Shown here: one piece after another, positions 27,009-34,631 of the stretch
How positions within the stretch are numbered: position 1 is the first letter of the stretch
How the letters are laid out: every line of letters starts with the position of its first letter
Assembly (NCBI GenBank): GCA_040757055.1
Contig: JBFLXY010000003.1
Span: 124,001-188,000, forward strand
Length of the DNA stretch: 64,000 nt
Source of the DNA: JAJZRJ01 sp040757055
GTDB lineage: Bacteria > Desulfobacterota > Desulfobulbia > Desulfobulbales > Desulfurivibrionaceae
Reading direction: 5' to 3'
Translations under genes and position numbers: made by a program
The notes under the pieces: generated by a model
The model's input: the letters and a program-made list of their open reading frames with translations, nothing else
Told to the model about the DNA's origin: nothing
The model's database searches: none

Positions 27009-27626
27009 TCAGGGGCCTGGGGGGCTGACGAGGAGGGCGCCCAGCGCCCTGCCTTTTTCAAAGGCTGCGCTCAGTTGCTCCGGCTGGCGCTGCACCTCCC
27101 CTTCCTGGTCGAGTCCGCGGCAGAGCAGGGTGTCGGTCAGCTCCGTGTCCAGGGCCTGAAAAAAGTATCGCACGGAGAGCAGGGCGCCATCAAAGAGTTT
27201 TTGCCCCTGGCTGGCCGCCGCCGCAATGAAGAGCCCCCGCTTCGTCCATGAGGTGTCGCCGTAAGGGCGTCCTTCCAGCCAGTGGCGGCGCACCCAGAAC
27301 GACTGGCAGCGGTCCATCAGTATCTTGGTCTGGGCGCTCACCGCATAAAAAAAGATCGGCGAGGCGAGGATGATGCCCCGGGCGTGGTCCAATTGCTCGT
27401 AAATCTGCTGGAAATCATCTTTAATGACGCAGCGGCCATCCTTCCTGCAGCCGTAGATTTCCAGGCAGGGAGAGAGCTTCAATTCGCGCAGGCGCACCTC
27501 GACCACCCGGCACCCTGCGGATTCGGCGCCGCGCATTGCTTCGGCCAGCAGGGTGCTGGTGTTGCCGTGCCGGCGCGGGCTGCCGTGGATGGCAACGACA
27601 AGAGGCGTCGGGGTTACGGAGGTCAT
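27009..27626 (-). CDS. Flavodoxin-fold NAD(P)H-dependent oxidoreductase
   Basis: The 205-residue protein starts with a beta-strand and the FMN phosphate loop GSPRRHGNTS and continues with ASPIFFYAVSAQTKILMDR, typical of NADPH-dependent FMN reductases and iron-sulfur flavoproteins. In iron-sulfur flavoproteins a compact CxxCxxC...C motif follows; here it reads CLEIYGCRKDGRCVIKDD, with one expected cysteine missing, so a [4Fe-4S] cluster is unlikely. It is the first gene of the operon that ends with the diguanylate cyclase. A promoter (27632-27660) lies so close that the transcript may have almost no leader. Confidence 0.85.
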   Translation of the reverse strand: MTSVTPTPLVVAIHGSPRRHGNTSTLLAEAMRGAESAGCRVVEVRLRELKLSPCLEIYGCRKDGRCVIKDDFQQIYEQLDHARGIILASPIFFYAVSAQTKILMDRCQSFWVRRHWLEGRPYGDTSWTKRGLFIAAAASQGQKLFDGALLSVRYFFQALDTELTDTLLCRGLDQEGEVQRQPEQLSAAFEKGRALGALLVSPPGP

Positions 27627-27631
27627 GCCTC

Positions 27632-27660
27632 ATTGTAGGGAGTTGGAAGATATATTGCAA
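27632..27660 (-). promoter_or_regulatory. Candidate sigma-70 promoter for the flavodoxin operon
   Basis: On the minus strand, TTGCAA (27655-27660) and TACAAT (27632-27637) are separated by 17 bases. The predicted start site falls at about the ATG, so either the mRNA is leaderless or the true promoter is elsewhere. Confidence 0.4.
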
Positions 27661-27737
27661 TAAAAGCGGATCAACCGTTTATATTGAGAAAAAACCCTGA
27701 CCGGAAAGCGTTCTTTTCCTCTGCCGCGGATGCCACC

Positions 27738-29252
27738 ATGACCACCATCCAGATCATCTCCATGATTTTAGTCCTTCCTGGCGCCCTGTTCATGCTCGCC
27801 TCCGGTTTCCTGAGCCGGTGGCTTATCCGGGAGGTGCCGCCGCAATTGCTCGGCCGCTGGCGGGCGTTGACCATGCTCGTCTATTTTTTCTTCTGGGGGT
27901 ATGTTCTTTTCCTGCTCATCCAGCTTGAGGGTATCCCTTTCCCCCTGGAAATCGTCACAGGCGCCGTCTTCCTCGGCGGGGCCATCTTCGTCTTTCTGGT
28001 CATCGGATTGAGCCGCTTCACCATCCGCAAGACCAGGGAGAGCGAGGTGCGGCTGCTGGCGGCCAACCAGACCCTGGCGGCCAAAAACACCGAACTGGAA
28101 GGGGAGATCACCGCGCGACTCGCGGCCGAGTCCCAGGCGCGTCGCCGCATGCAGCACCTCACCACCCTTCACGCCATCGATCTGGTCATCACCTCCAACC
28201 TCGACCTGCGGCTTACCATGCGGCTTTTTCTGGAACAGATCGTGCCGCAGCTCGGGGTCGATGCCGGGGCCGTGCTGCTGCTCAATCCCTATACCCAGAT
28301 TCTCGAATATGGTGCCGGCTGGGGCTTCAACACCGGGATCATCGAGCACTCCGAGCTGCGGCTGGGGGAGGGAGCTGCGGGACAGGCTGCCCAGGAGCGG
28401 CGGATGGTGATTCTCTCGCCGATCGATCAGCCCGATTCGCCCTTTGTGCGGCGGGAACTCGTCACCGATGAGCGGTTTGTCTTCTATTGCGCGGTGCCGC
28501 TGGTGGGCAAAGGGCAGGTGAAGGGAGTGCTGGAACTCTTCATGCGGCGGGAATTTGTACCGGAAGAGGAATGGAAGGAGTTCCTCGACGCCCTGTCGGT
28601 GCAGGCGGCCATTGCCATCGACAACGCCACCCTCTTCCGCGGGCTGCAGGATTCCAATGCCGAACTCATCCTGGCCTACGACACCACCATCGAGGGGTGG
28701 TCCCATGCCCTGGAGCTGCGCGACAAGGAGACCGAGGGCCATACCCAGCGCGCCACCGCCACCACTGTCAGGGTGGCGCGGGACATGGGCCTGAAGGAGG
28801 AGCAGCTGGTTCATGTGCGCCGGGGCGCCCTGCTCCACGATATCGGCAAGATGGCGGTGCCGGACACGATCCTGATGAAGGATGGTCCGCTCACGCCCGA
28901 GGAGCAGGAGGTGATGCGGCGCCACCCGCGCTATGCCTTCGAGCTGCTCGCCCCCATCGCCTACCTGCGGCCGGCCATCGACATTCCCTACTGCCACCAC
29001 GAGTGGTGGGATGGTTCCGGCTATCCGCGCGGTCTCAAGGGGGAGCAGATTCCGCTCCCCGCCCGCATCTTCGCCATTGCCGATACCTGGGACGCGCTGG
29101 TTTCGGCGCGGCGCTACCATCCGGCCTGGTCGGCGGACGAGGCCGCGGCCCACATCCGCTCTCTGGCCGGCAGCCAGTTCGATCCCGCCCTGGTGGGGCG
29201 CTTTCTCGAAATCGTCGGCACCGGCAGGGGGAACGAGGATGCCCACCCCTGA
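27738..29252 (+). CDS. HD-GYP phosphodiesterase with membrane region and GAF domain
   Basis: The 504-residue product begins with three predicted transmembrane helices (about 4-24, 44-62, 70-92), a short coiled coil, a GAF-type sensor (about 145-300) and an HD-GYP domain (about 320-490). The metal-binding His-Asp pair is at 367-368 (HDIGKM), and HHEWWDGSGYPRGL carries the GYP signature. It should hydrolyse c-di-GMP, opposing the diguanylate cyclase encoded divergently 1.4 kb away. ATG 27738 is preferred; a TTG at 27684 would add 18 polar residues before the first helix. Spacing suggests it shares regulatory DNA with the divergent flavodoxin operon. Confidence 0.9.
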   Translation: MTTIQIISMILVLPGALFMLASGFLSRWLIREVPPQLLGRWRALTMLVYFFFWGYVLFLLIQLEGIPFPLEIVTGAVFLGGAIFVFLVIGLSRFTIRKTRESEVRLLAANQTLAAKNTELEGEITARLAAESQARRRMQHLTTLHAIDLVITSNLDLRLTMRLFLEQIVPQLGVDAGAVLLLNPYTQILEYGAGWGFNTGIIEHSELRLGEGAAGQAAQERRMVILSPIDQPDSPFVRRELVTDERFVFYCAVPLVGKGQVKGVLELFMRREFVPEEEWKEFLDALSVQAAIAIDNATLFRGLQDSNAELILAYDTTIEGWSHALELRDKETEGHTQRATATTVRVARDMGLKEEQLVHVRRGALLHDIGKMAVPDTILMKDGPLTPEEQEVMRRHPRYAFELLAPIAYLRPAIDIPYCHHEWWDGSGYPRGLKGEQIPLPARIFAIADTWDALVSARRYHPAWSADEAAAHIRSLAGSQFDPALVGRFLEIVGTGRGNEDAHP

Positions 29253-29301
29253 TTGATGCGGCAGGCAGCGGCGAACCGGTTTTGCCGGGACCCACTTTCC
29301 A

Positions 29302-29331
29302 TTGACAAGTTTTTGTCCGCTATGCTGTAAT
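29302..29331 (+). promoter_or_regulatory. Strong sigma-70 promoter upstream of the PLD gene
   Basis: A perfect TTGACA (29302-29307) and a TGTAAT -10 box (29326-29331) are 18 bases apart, with an extended -10 TG element. Transcription would start near 29338, about 185 bases before the phospholipase-D-like start codon. Confidence 0.7.
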
Positions 29332-29521
29332 GAGGGGCAGGGAAACAGCCGCTCCAGTTACCGGATCCCGCTGTTTCACCACCCTGCCGCGGGGCATGCT
29401 GCGGCCGGATTCGGCCGGCAGCAGCCGGTCATCCTCTTTTACTCCCCATTGCCGGGGCAAACCGCGGGCCGGAGGCCCTGCCGACAACCAGGGCGGGGTG
29501 CCGCCGCGCTGACGGGCATTC
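29332..29521 (+). ncRNA. Structured GC-rich leader or small RNA candidate
   Basis: The 190 bases between the promoter and the PLD start codon fold into several stems: GGCAGG (29336-29341) with CCTGCC (29383-29388), enclosing GAAACAGC (29342-29349) with GCTGTTTC (29370-29377); then GCTGCGGCCG with CGGCCGGCAGC at 29398-29422; then a GGGCC/GGCCC hairpin near 29469. No known riboswitch class was recognised. It could be a regulatory 5' leader or an independent small RNA. Confidence 0.45.
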
Positions 29522-30922
29522 ATGAAATTCTTTCTCTGTGGAGTCTTTCTCATCTGGCTCGGCGGCATGGCCTACGGGCTTGCCAAACCCCTGCCGCGGG
29601 GGCTCTCCGTCACCGGCGCCGAACACCGGGTGCCGGCGGTGGAGTTTCTCTACGATCTCACCTTTGTGCGCGATGGCGTGGTGGTTCGCGAACAGCGGAT
29701 ATTCGAACGCCTGCTGGCCGAGATCGCCGAGGCGGAACGCTTTATCCTCCTCGACATTTTTCTCTTCAACGGCCTGCAGAATGCCGATGAAACCGGACCG
29801 CCGCTGGCGGCGAGCCTGGCGGAAGCCCTCCTCCGCAAGAAGCGGCTTTCGCCCGCGGTGGCGATTACGGTCATTACCGATCCCATCAATACCGGCTACG
29901 GCTCCTATCCGGCCGCGGTTCTCGATCAGTTGCGCGCCGGCGGGGTGACGGTGATCTCCACCGATCTCACCCGGCTGCGGGATTCCAACCCGCTCTATTC
30001 CGGATTCTGGCGCCCGTTCCTCCAGTGGTTCGGCAATGGCGGGCCGGGCTGGCTTGCCAATCCATTCAGTCCCAATGGGGCGCGGGTGACGCTTCGCTCC
30101 TGGCTTGCACTCCTCAATTTCAAGGCCAACCACCGGAAGGTGCTGGTTACCGACCGTGTGGCGCTGGTCACCTCGGCCAATCCCCACGATGCCAGCGGTC
30201 ATCATTCCAATATTGCCCTGCTGGTGCGCGGTGCCGTCCAGAACGATCTCCTTGCCAGCGAGGCGGCGGTGGCCGCCTTTTCCGGAGGCGGATTCCTTCC
30301 GGCGGCACTGCCGGTCAAGGAGGGCGGCGGTCCCTACACCGTGCGGCTTCTCACCGAGGGCGCCATCAAAAGAGAGGCGCTGGCGGCGCTGGCAGCCGCG
30401 ACCCCAGACGAGACCGTCTGGCTCGCCATGTTTTATCTGGCCGACCGGCAGGTGTGCGCGGCGCTCCTCGATGCGGCCAGACGCGGGGCGGCGGTGCGCC
30501 TCATTCTCGACCCCAACAAGGATGCCTTCGGCCGGATCAAGAACGGCATCCCCAACCGGCAGACCGCGGAGTGGCTGGTCAGCCGTTCCGGCGGCAGGAT
30601 TACCGTGCGCTGGTACGATACCCACGGCGAACAGTTCCATCCCAAGCTGATGCTGGTCGAGGGGAGGGAGACAGGGCTGGTGATCGGCGGTTCGGCAAAT
30701 TTCACCCGCCGCAATCTCGACGATTACAATCTGGAGACCGCCCTGGCGGTGAGCGGCCCGTCCTCTTCGCCCTTTGTCGCCGAGGTGGCCGGTTATTGCC
30801 GGCGGCTCTGGGAAAATCATGACGGCCAGTACACCCTGCCCCATGCCGCCTATCGGGAGACTTCGGCGTTCAAGCGGTGGCGGGCGGTGATTCAGGAAGC
30901 GAGCGGCTTGAGCACCTTTTGA
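29522..30922 (+). CDS. Phospholipase D-like (cardiolipin synthase-like) protein
   Basis: The 466-residue protein has an N-terminal hydrophobic segment (signal anchor) and two HKD half-sites: NHRKVLVTD (His204, Lys206) and FHPKLMLVEG (His373, Lys375) followed by GGSANFTRRNL. Both are complete, so a phosphodiester transfer or hydrolysis activity is expected. Members include cardiolipin synthases and secreted phospholipases; with the anchor it probably acts at the membrane. The substrate cannot be read from sequence. The gene is preceded by a strong promoter and a long structured leader and followed after 26 bases by a hybrid kinase gene. Confidence 0.88.
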   Translation: MKFFLCGVFLIWLGGMAYGLAKPLPRGLSVTGAEHRVPAVEFLYDLTFVRDGVVVREQRIFERLLAEIAEAERFILLDIFLFNGLQNADETGPPLAASLAEALLRKKRLSPAVAITVITDPINTGYGSYPAAVLDQLRAGGVTVISTDLTRLRDSNPLYSGFWRPFLQWFGNGGPGWLANPFSPNGARVTLRSWLALLNFKANHRKVLVTDRVALVTSANPHDASGHHSNIALLVRGAVQNDLLASEAAVAAFSGGGFLPAALPVKEGGGPYTVRLLTEGAIKREALAALAAATPDETVWLAMFYLADRQVCAALLDAARRGAAVRLILDPNKDAFGRIKNGIPNRQTAEWLVSRSGGRITVRWYDTHGEQFHPKLMLVEGRETGLVIGGSANFTRRNLDDYNLETALAVSGPSSSPFVAEVAGYCRRLWENHDGQYTLPHAAYRETSAFKRWRAVIQEASGLSTF

Positions 30923-30948
30923 CATCCGGTTGCACGGGAGGAACGGCG

Positions 30949-33435
30949 GTGGCCAGAGCAAGCGCGGTACAGGCAGGGGAGAAAAGGGCACTGGTGGTCG
31001 ACAACCAGCCGGTGATCCTCAAGCTGATGCGCGACTTCCTTGAAACGGAAGGCTATGCCGTGGAGACCGCCCTCGACAGCCTCCAGGCCCTGGAGGTGCT
31101 CGAACGCTTCACCCCCCAGGTGATGTTCGTCGATCTCATCATGCCGCACATCAGCGGCGACAAGCTCTGCCGGGTGGTGCGCAGCATGCCGGCCTTCCGG
31201 GATATTTTCATCATCGTGCTCTCCGGGGTGGCGGCCGAGGAGGAGGTGGATTTCGCTGCCTTCGGCGCCGATGCCTGCATCGCCAAGGGGCCTTTCGCCA
31301 GGGTCAGGGAGCACGTCCGCCACGTGCTGGGCAAGCGGGAGGCCGGCAACCACCGGGAAGTGGCGCGCACCATCCTGGGGCTGGGCGACATCTACAAGCG
31401 GGAGATCACCAAGGAGCTGCTCACCTCCAAGCGCCATTTCGAGATCGTGCTCCGCAACATCGAAGAAGGGATCATCGAGTTCACCGCCGCCGGCAGGATC
31501 ATCTTCGCCAACCACGCCGCGGTGGTGCTCATCGCCACCCCGGAGGAGCGGCTGCTGGCCACCGATTTCGCCGATCTCTTCCAGGGTCCGTACCGGCGGG
31601 CCATCCGATTCGTTCTCAAAAAACTGGGCGAACAGCCGCAGGAGGTTGGGGAAGACACGCCGGTCATCCTGGGCGAGCGCCGCCTGCTCCTTAATTTTCT
31701 GCCCATCGAAGACGAGCAGGGGCGGACCACCATCGTCATCATGCGGGACATCACCCGGCGCAAGGAGGCGGAGGAACAGCTGCTCGGCTATCGCCAGCAT
31801 CTGGAGGAGATGGTGGTGGAGCGCACCGCCGACCTGGCCCGCACCAACGAGGAACTGAAGCGTCAGATCGCCGGCCGCAAGCGGGCTGAGCAGCGGAAGA
31901 CCCAGGCCGAGCAGGAGTGGGTGAGAACTTTCGACGCCATCGGCGACATCATCACCATCCAGGATCCGGGCATGCGCATCATCCGGGTCAACCGGGCGGC
32001 CAGCCGGATATTGGGGACGCCGCCGGAAAAGCTGGTGGGCAGGTGCTGCTACGAGGTCTTCCGCGGCGAGGCGAGTCCCTGCCCGGAGTGCCCGGAGCGG
32101 CTCTCGCTTCTGGACGGCCAGACACATTCGGCCGAGGTCACCCACCCGGGCCTGGGACTGACCTTTCTCGTCTCCGCCGCGCCGATCCTCGATGACCAGG
32201 GGCGCTGCACGGCCATCGCCCATTTTGCCAAGGACATCACCGAGCAGAAGAAGATGGCGGCCCAACTCCAGCAGGCCCAGAAGATGCAGGCCATCGGCAC
32301 CCTGGCCGGCGGCATTGCCCACGACTTCAACAACATCCTCGGCGCGGTGCTCGGCTACACCGACCTGGCCCTGCTGGAGATCCCCGCCGAAAACCGGCTG
32401 CTGCGGGAACGGCTGGAGGCGGTGCTGCAGGCGGGCATGCGGGCCAAGGGACTGGTGGGGCAGATTCTCGCCTTCAGCCGCCAGAACGAAACCCGTCGCG
32501 ATCCCCTGGAGATCGGTCCCATCGTCAAGGAGGCTTTGAAACTGCTGCGCGCCTCGCTGCCCGCCACCATCGAGATCCGTCAGGAAATCGAACGCCGGCC
32601 CCTCAGCATCCTCGCCGATCCGGTCCACATCCATCAGGTGCTCATGAACCTCTGCACCAACGCCGCTCATGCCATGCGGGGAGGGAGCGGGGTGCTCACC
32701 GTCCGCCTGGAGGAGGTGGCGGTGGATGCCGCCCTGGCCGAGGTTCATCCCGATCTGGCGCCCGGCCCTTACGTGCGCCTCACCGTCCGCGACACCGGCC
32801 ACGGCATGGAGCCCGGAGTGATGGCGCGGATTTTCGAGCCGTTTTTCACCACCAAGGAGGTGGGAGACGGCACCGGCATGGGGCTGGCGGTGGTGCACGG
32901 CATCGTCAAGGAGCATGGCGGCGCTGTTGTCGCTGCCAGCGAACCAGGCAAGGGAACGGTCTTCGAGGTCTATTTCCCCTGCCACGAAGTGGAGCAACTT
33001 TCTGCGGTGACGGCGGAAAGGGCGTTGCCGCGCGGCCGCGAACGGATTCTCTTCGTGGACGACGAACCCGTGCTGGCCCGTCTCGGCGAAGAGATGCTGA
33101 CGCGGCTCGGCTACCGGGTCACCGCCTTCACCAGCAGCGTCGAGGCGCTCCAGGCCGTGGCAGGGCGGCCCGACGGTTTCGATCTGGTGGTGACCGATCT
33201 GACCATGCCCAAGATGACCGGGCTGGAACTGGCCCGGCGGCTAACGGCCGATTTGCCGGTGGTGCTCTGCACCGGATACAGCGAAGAGGCGGTGGAAGAG
33301 GCGGCGCGGGAGATTGGCATCGCCTGCTGCCTGCGCAAACCCCTGGATTTGCAGGAGCTGGCCCTGGCGGTGCGGGCGGCGCTGGATGACAACAAGGCCG
33401 GCGAGAGAAAAGGTAAGGGGAAAAAGAGAAAATGA
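30949..33435 (+). CDS. Hybrid histidine kinase with two receiver and two PAS domains
   Basis: This 828-residue cytoplasmic kinase has an N-terminal receiver (acceptor Asp62), a PAS domain (about 165-280), a coiled coil, a second PAS (about 325-440) containing a CxEC pair, a HisKA domain with phospho-His458 (GGIAHDFNNILGAVLGYTD), an ATP-binding domain (VRDTGHGM, GMGLAVVHGIV) and a C-terminal receiver (Asp750). The start is GTG at 30949, with GGGAGG eight bases upstream; the open frame extends to 30877 inside the previous gene. Its stop overlaps the ATG of the haem sensor gene, and the next two genes are coupled as well, making a four-gene relay unit. Confidence 0.92.
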   Translation: MARASAVQAGEKRALVVDNQPVILKLMRDFLETEGYAVETALDSLQALEVLERFTPQVMFVDLIMPHISGDKLCRVVRSMPAFRDIFIIVLSGVAAEEEVDFAAFGADACIAKGPFARVREHVRHVLGKREAGNHREVARTILGLGDIYKREITKELLTSKRHFEIVLRNIEEGIIEFTAAGRIIFANHAAVVLIATPEERLLATDFADLFQGPYRRAIRFVLKKLGEQPQEVGEDTPVILGERRLLLNFLPIEDEQGRTTIVIMRDITRRKEAEEQLLGYRQHLEEMVVERTADLARTNEELKRQIAGRKRAEQRKTQAEQEWVRTFDAIGDIITIQDPGMRIIRVNRAASRILGTPPEKLVGRCCYEVFRGEASPCPECPERLSLLDGQTHSAEVTHPGLGLTFLVSAAPILDDQGRCTAIAHFAKDITEQKKMAAQLQQAQKMQAIGTLAGGIAHDFNNILGAVLGYTDLALLEIPAENRLLRERLEAVLQAGMRAKGLVGQILAFSRQNETRRDPLEIGPIVKEALKLLRASLPATIEIRQEIERRPLSILADPVHIHQVLMNLCTNAAHAMRGGSGVLTVRLEEVAVDAALAEVHPDLAPGPYVRLTVRDTGHGMEPGVMARIFEPFFTTKEVGDGTGMGLAVVHGIVKEHGGAVVAASEPGKGTVFEVYFPCHEVEQLSAVTAERALPRGRERILFVDDEPVLARLGEEMLTRLGYRVTAFTSSVEALQAVAGRPDGFDLVVTDLTMPKMTGLELARRLTADLPVVLCTGYSEEAVEEAAREIGIACCLRKPLDLQELALAVRAALDDNKAGERKGKGKKRK

Positions 33436-34631
33436 AGCGCCTGGGGCGGGGATTGGGATTTTTCCTGCATGGCTGGATGCTGGCCTGCTTCGCCATGGCC
33501 GGCGCGCTCATGGTTCTGCTGCTTCACCAGGCCATGCGGGCCACCGCTCTGGAGGAGGCCGAGGCCAAGGCCCTCATCCTGCTCGACCGCACCATGGCCG
33601 TCCACGAGTATTTCAACCAGCAGCTGAAACCCCATCTTTTCCCGATCACCGACGAGCACATGCCGAAGGGCTATTTTGATCCGGTCTGGATGTCCTCCAC
33701 CCACGCCAATCGCCAAATCCACGGCTACTTCAAAAAAAGGAGCGAGACCGGCTATTATTACAAGGACGCGGCGATCAATGCCCGAAGCCCGGAAAACGAG
33801 GCGGACGGGATCGAGCGGGAATTCATCGCCGAACTGAACCAGAACCCCGCCCTGGAAAAGCGTTCGGGGGTGCGTTTCTGGGACGGCGTTCCCTATTTCT
33901 TTGTCCTGCGGCGGGGGGAGCGGCTGGAGCAATCATGCCTCCGCTGCCACAACACGCCGGAAAAGGCGCCGCGGCAACTGGTCGCCATCTATGGGCCGAA
34001 CCGCAGCTTCGGGCGTGATGTCGGCGAGATGGTCTCGGCGGTCTCGATCCGGATTCCCCTGGCCGCGGCCTACGCTGCGGCAGACAGGGTCGCCTGGAAT
34101 CTTTCAGGCCTGCTGTTTTTGTTGCTGGCCGTCCTGTTCGGGGTGCATCTGCTGGCCAATCGCCGGTATCTCCTGACGCCGCTGGGGCAGATGCGGGACA
34201 AGGTCCGCCAGATCATCGGCGATGCCAGCCACCTTGGCGAGACGGTGCCGCTGCCGCAGACTCGTGAACTGGAAGAGCTGGCCTCGGCGTTCAATGTCAT
34301 GTCGGGTGAGCTGCTCCGGCATTATGAAGGCCTGGAAGGGCAGGTGGCGGAGCGCACCGCGGCGTTGCGGGAGGAAATCGCCCAGCGCCAGCGCTATCAG
34401 GAGGAGAGCGAACAGCTCATCGTCGAGCTGCAGAAGGCGCTCGACGAGGTCAAGACGCTGAGCGGCTTGCTGCCGATCTGCAGCTTCTGCAAGAAGATCC
34501 GCGACGATCAAGGGGGTTGGCAGCAGCTTGAGGTCTATGTGCGCCGCCATTCCGGCGCGGAATTCAGCCACGGCATCTGCCCCGAGTGCCTGCGGAAGAA
34601 CTATCCCGAATTCGTCGACAAGAAGGGCTGA
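33432..34631 (+). CDS. Haem-binding Tll0287-like (DUF3365) membrane sensor
   Basis: The 399-residue protein has a transmembrane helix at 15-35, a periplasmic DUF3365/Tll0287-like domain with one c-type haem site CLRCH (Cys169-His173), a second transmembrane helix near 220-240, a HAMP-like linker, a coiled coil and a C-terminal Cys-rich module LPICSFCKKIRDDQGGW...SHGICPECLRKNYPE resembling the small zinc-ribbon-like end found on many sensory proteins. It has no kinase or cyclase domain, so it must act through a partner, most likely the kinase encoded next, whose start overlaps its stop by one base. It probably senses redox state, oxygen or NO through haem; this is inference from the domain. 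Confidence 0.85.
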   Translation: MKRLGRGLGFFLHGWMLACFAMAGALMVLLLHQAMRATALEEAEAKALILLDRTMAVHEYFNQQLKPHLFPITDEHMPKGYFDPVWMSSTHANRQIHGYFKKRSETGYYYKDAAINARSPENEADGIEREFIAELNQNPALEKRSGVRFWDGVPYFFVLRRGERLEQSCLRCHNTPEKAPRQLVAIYGPNRSFGRDVGEMVSAVSIRIPLAAAYAAADRVAWNLSGLLFLLLAVLFGVHLLANRRYLLTPLGQMRDKVRQIIGDASHLGETVPLPQTRELEELASAFNVMSGELLRHYEGLEGQVAERTAALREEIAQRQRYQEESEQLIVELQKALDEVKTLSGLLPICSFCKKIRDDQGGWQQLEVYVRRHSGAEFSHGICPECLRKNYPEFVDKKG

